Assembly (NCBI GenBank): GCA_030782805.1
Contig: JARJPL010000558.1
Span: 1-64,000, forward strand
Direction of reading: 5' to 3'
From: Aschersonia sp. MBC 622
Lineage: Eukaryota > Ascomycota > Sordariomycetes > Hypocreales > Clavicipitaceae
DNA length: 64,000 bases
Shown piece by piece: positions 56,648-64,000 of this stretch (its first letter is position 1; each line of letters starts with the position of its first letter). The notes under the pieces were generated by a model, which was given only the letters and a program-made list of their open reading frames with translations, ran no database searches and had not been told where the DNA came from. The position numbers and the translations under genes were made by a program.

Positions 56648-57619
56648 GAGCAGGTGTAACGAGGCAGTGCCTGCAGGTGCAGCCTGTGTGGCGGGGTCGT
56701 CTGTTTAGGTGTCTGCGGTGTGCGCGTGCCAGGTGTCACGCGGAGCAGTCACTTTCTATGACACCAAGATAACATGCTTGTACAGCCACGACGGCTGGTG
56801 CAACGTTCAGTTTCGATCTACAGCGCTTTCAACATGTAATTTTCGCGGTCATTTCTGACGGGATTTTTCCATGTGCAGCCTCACCATCTTCCGAACCTTT
56901 CGGCGGTGGACATTGAATAAAGAGACTTGCTACTGCCGTAATTTCTGAGATGCACGAAACTTCATATCTCTTAGCAATAAGTTCAAGATAGGTGGAAACT
57001 GTCTCAGCTTATCACAGGCATGACCGTTTTCAATTATATAGGATGATCATGAGGCAAGTGAAACAGCTGCCTGATGCATAGTTTGTCTATCTAGATAACA
57101 TGACATGTATAACATGACATGTTGGAGCTAGTGAAGCGCGCCGCCTTTGCATCACTATGGCCCCCTCATCGATACACGTAGTGTGGCGGCCAAGTTAAGC
57201 TCTCTGATCTTAGCAATCTACATAAATCAATTGAAGCTGTTCTGGATTGACGGTTGAAAGAATCGGGTGTTGCCTTGGTGCCTCTGCAAATAAGTATGAC
57301 ATCTCAGCCCACATTACTGCCCAGGTCGCGCTGGCGACACGGTCGGCTGTCTCCTTTTTAAAGCCTGGGATCCGAGCCGACGAAGGTGACGAGATTGTGA
57401 CAAACGCAATCCTACGGAATTGGCGTTAGGAGAGAGAATTTATCAACGTTCTCGAGTAAAATGGCCATTGATCAGCGGCAACGTCGTTGCAAACCAGGCT
57501 CAATCAACACAGGCTTTGAGAATCAGTGTAAAGACTAAAGATGTTTTTTTTAAAAACTGCTAATAACATTGAGAAAATAAGTAACAACGCTTGCTGCATA
57601 TTAACCACAGCACGACAGC
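56648..57619. promoter_or_regulatory. Upstream region of the chitinase gene
   Basis: About 970 bp between two minus-strand genes. It contains the tandem palindromic element at 57095-57122 (listed separately) and AT-rich stretches. No gene was recognised. Confidence 0.5.
57095..57122. repeat. Two perfect tandem copies of a 14-bp palindromic element
   Basis: The unit ATAACATGACATGT occurs at 57095-57108 and 57109-57122 with no mismatch. Each contains ACATG-A-CATGT, a palindrome around one central base. It lies about 540 bp upstream of the chitinase ATG. It could be a paired binding site for a dimeric factor. Confidence 0.8.
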
Positions 57620-59604
57620 CTAAAAGACAAAAATGAAATCCTCATTCTCCAAATCAGTAAGGTCTGCAAAAGCGTTACTGTTTGGAGCTTCCTCCTCGTA
57701 ATCGGATTGCTGCCCTTCCGGATAGTCCAGACTAGAACCGAGCTCGCCATTGTGCAGACGTGCATCTCTCTCCCAGTTTTCCTGTATCGTACTCATGCGG
57801 GCGACCTCGCCAGCCGTCTCGAGGCTGGAGTCAAAGACGACTGCCTTTTTACCCAAGGCAACGCGTCGCTTTGCGTGCCTTTTATTCAACATTTTCAGGT
57901 ATGCCGAAGTCAGGAAGACGAGCAGAATTACCACGCTAAAAAGAGCAATATTAGTCGTAAGACCTCGACTGTAGGACGGTGCCTCTTCCGGCGTGAAGAG
58001 GAGCGGGCCGACGATGTTGCCTGCTGAAGAGCCGATAAACACAAGTGCGGAAGTGGACTTTCGCTTCGTGTCTCCAGCGGTGTTTTGCGCAGACCACGAA
58101 TAGATTAGTGGTGCTGGACATCATTAGCATGGGGAGAAGAGCGCGCTAGGGAGACAGGGGGAGTTTGGCATACTGATACCGGTAAACGTGGAGAGACAAA
58201 AATAGCCGGCAAGCAAGATGGCGCGGTGGGCATCATCGTGTGGGAAGCTCAGCATAATGCCGAAGCCGATAATGGGCGGAACGCAGAGCATAATGATTAT
58301 GAGACCTTTGACCTTCCACTTCATTGACACGTATGCACTGACAGAGACGGCTATGACGTGAGAAATTCCCACGGGCACGTTGAAGAGCATCGTGTCAAAA
58401 GGATCAGATACAAAGGAATGGATGATAAGCGGACCGAAAGTAGAAATGCCGTTTGAGGGGACTGAGATGCAAAAGATCATGGCCACCCACAGCCATGTCT
58501 TTACATCTTGCAGCGCTTCGAAGAAATGGGCCTTTCGCCATTCTCGAGACATGATTCCCATTTGGTTACCTCTCAATCGCTCAATTGCGATTAATTTATC
58601 GTCATCATTCAGAAATTTTGCCTCAGTAGGCGAATCAGGCATTAAAACGAACATGGCGACAGCCACGGCAACAGTGACGAGACCAAATGTAAGAAAGATA
58701 ATCTAGCAAGAAGAGTCAACGCTGAGACAGGCGCGGAATGTCAAAGTCACAAACCTGATAGGGCCGCAAGCTGGAGGTGATGCTGGCGAGCCCGTAAGTA
58801 GCAAGACTGCCAAACTGGAATATGTTAAATCAAGTTTAGACATTTGATGCCAAGTTCAACATACTACCCAAGTCAGACCATTCATGCAGTACCAAGATCC
58901 GATCCTCATTGTCTGTTCTCTGCATAATGTCAGCTTGCCTGCCCACTGGAACGTCAATAACCAGTGACTTACCTTCTTCGCCACCACATCTGAGTAATGG
59001 CCACGAAGCTAGGGCCGACGGAAGCTTCAAATGCGCCCAAGAAGAATCTGGCAGCCATGAGCTGCGGAAACGTGCTTGCCCACGTCGTTGCAGTCAGGGT
59101 CAGTCCCCAGCCCAGCACCATGGCGCTGGTAAACTTGCCAATGGGTAGCTTCACCAGCGCCAGCGCTATGGGAAGCTGCATGACGAGCTGCGCTAGAAAC
59201 ACAATGCTCCCCAGCCACGAAAACTCATTGCCCACCAGATTTGTGTCTTCAATCAGGCCAAAAATGGATGCATACGAGAGGGTCGCCTTGTCGAGCGCTT
59301 GCAGAAAGTAAACAGAGAGCATCAACGGGAGGAGCGCCCAGTCGATGCGCCGCAGGACCCTCGCATCATCCTTTGGTGAGACGTGGACTCGTTCATTGGG
59401 CGAGCGCCCGAGTTTGATGAGCAGCAGAGCAGCCGCATCGCGACAGCCTTCGGGGACAGACCTGTCGTCTATTGAAGTGCCTGCTTCGCTGGGCGCGAGG
59501 CCACTGCGGAGCAGCGGCTGCTCAACGTCGTCGGGCGGCGGTGGCGGCGGTGGAGGGCGCACGGCAGTTGAGAAAAAGGAGCGAACCGGCTCCCAAAGCT
59601 TCAT
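57620..59604 (-). CDS. MFS anion:cation symporter family (allantoate permease/DAL5-like)
   Basis: Exons are 59604-58973, 58919-58868, 58814-58755, 58702-58174 and 58113-57620, giving 588 residues. The four introns are 52-60 bp with canonical ends and keep frame. The protein has 12 hydrophobic segments. The family markers are RRIDWALLPLMLSVYFLQALDK in helix 1, RFFLGAFEASVGP and REQTMRIGSWYCMNG, all typical of the Dal5/vitamin/anion:cation symporter group. The N-terminus is about 75 residues with an eight-proline run. The C-terminus is acidic (YPEGQQSDYEEE). Substrates in this group range from allantoate to nicotinate and thiamine, so the cargo is open. Allantoinase lies 40 kb away and is not evidence of linkage. 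Confidence 0.92.
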
Positions 59605-59772
59605 TATTCTCAGTCAGTTCACCCGAGTTATTCGCATGGCAGGTGTATGCTTCATCTGTGTTGTTGGTATGGGAGGTGGCAAGGGAAGCTAAATGGCCCC
59701 GGGGAAATGACGTACTGGAGGCGGTGACCACTGATCAACATCACCGAGTCAGTATTAGCGGTGCGCCTGCCT

Positions 59773-59802
59773 GCCTACCTACTTGTTGATGGGTAGGTAG
59801 GC
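59773..59802. repeat. Inverted repeat, 10-bp perfect stem
   Basis: GCCTACCTAC at 59773-59782 pairs with GTAGGTAGGC at 59793-59802 across a 10-base loop. It lies 170-200 bp upstream of the minus-strand MFS start at 59604, so it may be in its promoter or 5' UTR. Confidence 0.75.
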
Positions 59803-60991
59803 GCTCGTGTCACCCTGGTGCGTATTACAAATATCTTTCTGGTGAAACTGTTGGGATTTTTTGTGAGATGCAAACAAAAGAAAATACGCAACATACATGA
59901 GATCCCAGGCGATACTGTATTGAGCTGGGCGTGCCCGGCATGAACTCGAATTGATTGACCGCAAACTGTCTGGTAGCGGCACCGGCGTGCACTTACATAC
60001 TGCAGGTAGAATATGACTGAAATGTTTCAATCAAGGGCCCGTCCCGGCCATTAGCGGAGAACCTGTTGAGCGCTATTTCCGGTCCAAATCATCTTTTGCG
60101 TCTCGGTCCCCTCATCAATCATTATTGCAGCAGGTTGAAATGCGCCACTATAGCTCATCCGTTCAGTTCATGCACGAATATTGGCCGTGATGGGCAAATT
60201 GAAAGAGAGAAAGTAAGCAGAAAGCCGACCCGCATACAGAAACCCGCAATATGTCTGGTCACTGCGATAATGTAGACGACGATATCAGGTATGGACCGTA
60301 ATCTCTGGTGGGTGTTGATCGGATTGGTGCACCATGTGCAGGTGGTTATTGCTTTCTACATCCCTCTCCTACTACCATCATGTACACCACTCTACTACCC
60401 TCAATACCTGGCTAACCATCCTTATTCAAGAGAATGGGTAATATTCCTTTCTCTGGTAAGGCCTCTCCTTGGTATGATTGTCTTCAAGCCTGACGCTGCT
60501 CAGAAGGCTGAGGCATGCCGAGGGGACAACCGCTTGCCGCTGCCCTCGTGGGGGAATACAGACACATTTTTATATAAGCGGATAATGTAAGAGGAGTAGT
60601 CAAGTTACGAGCGAGAATATTTTTTTTACCACTTTTAGAAGAGACGTCGCGAGTTGATGCTTCCTCTTCTCTGACGTCTTTCAACACACACCATACCAGG
60701 CATTATATGGTCTTGCCGTACGTGCGTGGTCACATAGTCCAGTATTCAATAAAGTGACTTTTTCGAAACATTCTCTGCAGTGTATGAAGGTGCAGCCGAT
60801 TTCGGAAAGTAGGTCTATCGGCATTGACAAAAGGTGCTTCCAGACCGTTCTTGGGTGAAACATGTTCCTGATGCGGGCCAAGCACCGGCCTTTCACGGCC
60901 CGAATTAGTCAAATGAAATACCATAGTGTAGTTAATATATTGGATTCCAAATGAAGCCTTTGGTGGCTTAAGGCAGGTGATGTGTAACCTC

Positions 60992-61005
60992 CGGATAGCG
61001 ATCCG
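60992..61005. promoter_or_regulatory. Candidate Zn2Cys6-type operator upstream of proline dehydrogenase
   Basis: CGGAT and ATCCG form a perfect inverted repeat with a 4-bp spacer (CGG-N8-CCG), about 190 bp before the ATG at 61191. Inverted CGG half-sites are typical for binuclear zinc-cluster dimers such as the proline regulators Put3/PrnA, although the spacing differs from the Put3 site. This is inference. Confidence 0.4.
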
Positions 61006-61090
61006 ACCAGAACGGGACCTCGCCCGGAACGCCAATGAACGGCAGCCAGTGTAGTCGTTTAAAGCATGAGGTGAAAGGCATAGCATTGAA

Positions 61091-61120
61091 TCAACTATAT
61101 GAAAGTCAACTATACGAAAT
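61091..61120. repeat. Tandem 15-bp direct repeat before proline dehydrogenase
   Basis: TCAACTATATGAAAG (61091-61105) is followed at once by a copy with two changes (61106-61120), 70-100 bp before the ATG. It probably lies in the core promoter or 5' UTR. Confidence 0.6.
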
Positions 61121-61190
61121 ATATGATAGTTTATCTCCTAATAATTGATGAGCACGTCCTTTTTTATTCCATTTACTGCTGTCATTAGCC

Positions 61191-62670
61191 ATGTCGAAAG
61201 TATCGCAACTCTGCCTTTTATCTGCCCGGCAGGCGCTCAGCAAGCAAAAATCCACTGCGAATAAGAGATGCTTCCGGCGTGGTCCGCCAGATAACTATAC
61301 TCCGTTAACAATAGCTGAGCCGATGAGAAATGCCCATGGTTCAGCATCGGGTCTTTCCGCGTTGCCTAATGCAGCGCTGTTGCGCTCCCTTTTCATCAAT
61401 GGTATATCCTCGCGGCCATGGGCACTCTCGCCCGCCATCTCGCTCCTGGTCAAATCCTGCCAACCTAAACCTGCATTTCTCTTTAATATTGCGAAAAACC
61501 CTGTTTTGGCATGGCTTCTCAAGTCAACAGTGTATAAGCAGTTCTGCGCTGGCGAGGCACCAAGCGAAATCAAGTCGACCATGCGCGCCATGAAAGACAT
61601 GGGCTTCAAAGGAACTATTCTCACATATGCAAAAGAGACAGTGTTTGATCACAAGAACAAAGAGGAGTTTGGTCTTGGGATGAACATGATCCTTACCAAC
61701 GGCGCTTCTAGCACCGAATGCCCATACATCACATCGTGGAAGCAGGGAACTCTGGACACTGTCAAACTCTTGGGCGAAGAAGACCAACTGGCAGTAAAGT
61801 GAGCTTACAAATGTCAATTGCGCTTTTCTATTACTGACCAGATTTTTTTTGGCCTACAGAATTACTGGAGCCGGGCCACGTGTTACATGTGCGCTCGCAG
61901 ATGACTCCCAACCACCGCAGCAATTTCTCGACGCTGTGGATGAAATAGTGCGAGACTGCAAAGCGCGGGGCGCCAAGATTCTAATTGACGCCGAGTCGCA
62001 GCGTTTTCAAGCTGGAATATTGCGCATCGGTCTCGACTTGATGCGAAAGTACAACAGAGATGGCTTTGCCGTGGTATACAACACTTACCAGGCGTATCTT
62101 AAGAGCACGCCAACCTCACTAACTTGCCACTTGGCATCAGCGCTAGACGATAGCTTTACGCTGGGCCTCAAAGTTGTTCGAGGTGCCTACTTGGCTACAG
62201 ACGAGCGCAGTCTCATACACGATACAAAAGAGGAGACGGACGAGGCCTATGACAGCATTGCTGCAGGAGCTTTGCAGCAACAGCTTCTCGGGTTCGGAGG
62301 TGATGAAGACGGTCGCCCGTTCCCGTCAGTCAACCTCTTGCTGGCAACACATAACAAGCGCAGTGCAGACAAAGCACAAAAGCTATACCGTCAGAGAAAA
62401 AAGCAGCGGCTGCCTACAGTACCAGTTAGTTTTGCACAGCTTCATGGCATGTCTGACCGAGTCAGTTTCGGATTGCTTGCTCTGAATAAGTCGGACGACG
62501 CCGGGATAAATGTATACAAGTGCTCTACATGGGGAACAATGGCTGAATGCATAGGATATCTTTCGAGGCGTGTGCTGGAAAATCGAGATGCCGCGTCTCG
62601 CACGGCTGATGAATACAAGGCTTTAAAGACTGAGCTATGGCGACGGTTGAGGATGGGTGCTCGGCTCTAG
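61191..62670 (+). CDS. PUT1: Proline dehydrogenase (mitochondrial)
   Basis: Exons are 61191-61798 and 61860-62670, giving 472 residues. Intron 61799-61859 (GTGAGC, TACTGAC branch, ACAG) joins QLAVK to ITGAGPRV. The FAD enzyme oxidises proline to pyrroline-5-carboxylate. The N-terminus, with Arg, Ser and Lys and no acid for about 33 residues, is a mitochondrial presequence. The PRODH barrel shows ILIDAESQRFQ, VVYNTYQAYLK, LKVVRGAYLATDE, LATHNKRS and the substrate-arginine region GYLSRRVLENRD. Length fits fungal Put1. The next gene, 285 bp on and on the same strand, runs the opposite reaction, suggesting a proline cycle locus. Confidence 0.95.
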
Positions 62671-62955
62671 GAGTGCTTATAGTATCGAATTTGACTTTAT
62701 TAGGTTTTTTTAACGGAAGAAAAGAAGATGACGAAATCTTCTACAATACTCGTCTCTAACAGTTCAACGTACAAGTTATGCCAGCCCGTGCATCTCGCGG
62801 TCTGGTCCGCTTCTCCACACCGGGAGCGTTGCCGATGAGCAAGATGCTGTACAAAAAGCGAGTAACACAGCAAAGGTGATAGTTTCGACATTCCTTGAAA
62901 TTTCACCATGTATTAAAACTGAGCACTTTGAACCAGAAATTATATCTCTACAAGA

Positions 62956-63898
62956 ATGACTCCCTACGAAACACAGACGTTGTGTATTTTTGGATGTGGT
63001 AAGTGCGGGGAGGTTAGAGCGGATGGCGCCGCTGTTACTGACAGTGACAGGAAACTTGGGAAGAGCCATTTTGACGAACCTGATCACTTGGAATGAGTCT
63101 CCATTTTCCAAGATATTTGCCATTGTGCGAACAGAAGCATCGAAAAGGAAGCTAAACGAAGCTTTTGGCAAGCAACTAAGCGTGCTATTGGCCAACGAAG
63201 GCGTGGCAGCAGTCCGAGAATCGGACGTTGTCATGTTGGGCGTAGATCCAGCCGACGTAGGCGCGGTACTGCAAAAGCCTGGATTTCGAAAGGCGTTGGG
63301 TGAGAAACTACTGATAAGCCTTGCTGCCGGCTGGCCCAGTACCCGAATCGAGGATGTCCTGTATGGGAAAACGGCCAGCGGCCAAGGACATGCACACATC
63401 CTGCGCGCACTGCCCAACATTGCCGCGTCCGTTGGCCAGTCATTTACAGCCCTGGCCGTATCAGCAGAGTGCTTAATACCAGAGCAGCACATTGCCCTTG
63501 CAGAACGCATCTTTGCCCGCGTGGGCCAGACGGCCCGGGTGCCGCCGTCTCTGATGGAGGCGACGACGGCCGTCGCAGGCTCGACGCCGGCCATGTTTGC
63601 CGTGCTGTGCGACGCGCTGATTGACGCCTCTGTGGCTGTCGGCATGCCCCGTCAGATGGCCGAGGCGATGGTGGTTCAGTCGATGAGGGGCAGCGCGGAG
63701 CTGCTGCTGCAGAGCGGCGGCATGTCGTGCGCGACGCTGCGAGATGCCGGCACCAGCCCAGAGGGGTGCACAATGGCCGCCATCATGGTCATGGAGGAGC
63801 GCGGAGTTCGCGGCGCTGTTGGTCGCGCTCTGAGGGAAGCGGTGACGGCGGCGCGGCGGATGGACAGTGTCCAGCATGTCAATGATACCTGGCGTTGA
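62956..63898 (+). CDS. PRO3: Pyrroline-5-carboxylate reductase
   Basis: Exons are 62956-62998 and 63051-63898, giving 296 residues. It reduces P5C to proline with NAD(P)H. Two acceptors lie six bases apart: using the second (63050) gives FGCGNLGRAI, the family GxGNLG dinucleotide motif; the first (63044) would insert VT into that loop. The second is chosen. Later blocks are SDVVMLGVDPADV, LRALPNIAASVGQS, EATTAVAGSTPAMFAVLCDAL (the P5CR signature region), GMPRQMAEAM and SPEGCTMAAIMVMEERGVRGAV. The domain order and length are normal. The third-position GC rises in the 3' half. It directly follows proline dehydrogenase. Confidence 0.95.
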
Positions 63899-64000
63899 TG
63901 AATGGGTCTTAAAGTGTTAAGGTGCCGTCGGCAGTGGTGGACGTATCGTCGCAGGGCATGGCTTTAGTAGCAGCTAGTTTATTTTTTTTTTTATTTAACA
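63899..64000. other. 3' flank of the P5C reductase gene
   Basis: AT-rich end of the window with a run of T at about 63982. Probably 3' UTR; nothing else seen. Confidence 0.5.

Larger units (their letters stand above)
59605..61190. promoter_or_regulatory. Divergent upstream region of the DAL5-like and proline dehydrogenase genes
   Basis: About 1.6 kb between divergent starts. It contains a 10-bp-stem hairpin (59773-59802), an inverted CGGAT/ATCCG element (60992-61005) and a 15-bp tandem repeat (61091-61120), listed separately. A 100-codon ORF at 60291-60590 shows no motif. Confidence 0.5.

Noticed and set aside
16697..59604. Purine-catabolism cluster linking allantoinase and the DAL5-like transporter
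   Set aside because: The two are 40 kb apart with many unrelated genes between.
60291..60590. 100-codon plus ORF
   Set aside because: No motif and lies in a divergent promoter region.
1..64000. CRISPR arrays, insertion sequences, prophage
   Set aside because: No spaced direct repeats, transposase or integrase motifs; the sequence is eukaryotic.

Overview
The window is nuclear DNA from a filamentous ascomycete, most likely a sordariomycete of the order Hypocreales (inference from protein families, not from a search). Genes are separate and monocistronic. They carry short introns of about 45-150 bp with GT(R)AGT donors, CTRAC branch sites and YAG acceptors. The families are typically fungal: Zn2Cys6 regulator, DAL5-type MFS, GH18 chitinase, Vma12, ELYS-like nucleoporin, full-size ABCG. 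I see no CRISPR array, prophage, intact transposon or rRNA, and no tRNA I could defend.

Layout. 1-1702: 3'-truncated secreted beta-lactamase-like hydrolase (minus), then about 3 kb without a gene. 4838-6633: APC/GABA-type amino-acid permease (+). 7511-11720: full-size ABCG transporter (minus). 13222-13854: small acidic protein of unknown function (minus). 14383-16308: decayed lipase relic followed by a kinase-like gene with one in-frame stop. 16697-18280: allantoinase (minus). 19324-20722: mitochondrial polyprenyl diphosphate synthase COQ1 (minus), head-to-head with VMA12 (21178-22039, +). 22505-23378: Eco1-type zinc-finger protein without an acetyltransferase domain. 23710-24182 and 24644-26000: broken, then intact RBR (RING-IBR-RING) ubiquitin ligase genes. 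26317-30858: ABCC transporter (minus), intact except for one TAG codon.

31477-39990 is the most interesting part. An UNC93-like MFS transporter (minus) is divergent from a bifunctional MurQ etherase / BadF-type kinase gene (+), and a Zn2Cys6 regulator gene (+) follows. MurQ-type enzymes convert MurNAc-6-phosphate, a bacterial peptidoglycan sugar, to GlcNAc-6-phosphate plus lactate. Both catalytic glutamates are present, so this may be a peptidoglycan-sugar salvage module.

40445-46910: ELYS-like nucleoporin (minus) divergent from condensin SMC4 (+). 47550-49948: secreted mucin-like, Cys-rich protein. 50325-55000: translation and ribosome-biogenesis block (RPS26 and ubiquitin-eS31 head-to-head, then NOP56). 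55237-56554: GH18 chitinase. 57620-59604: allantoate-permease-like MFS. 61191-63898: proline dehydrogenase and pyrroline-5-carboxylate reductase in tandem, the two halves of a proline/P5C cycle.

Exon coordinates were worked out by hand from splice signals, frame and family conservation. No alignment or database search was run.
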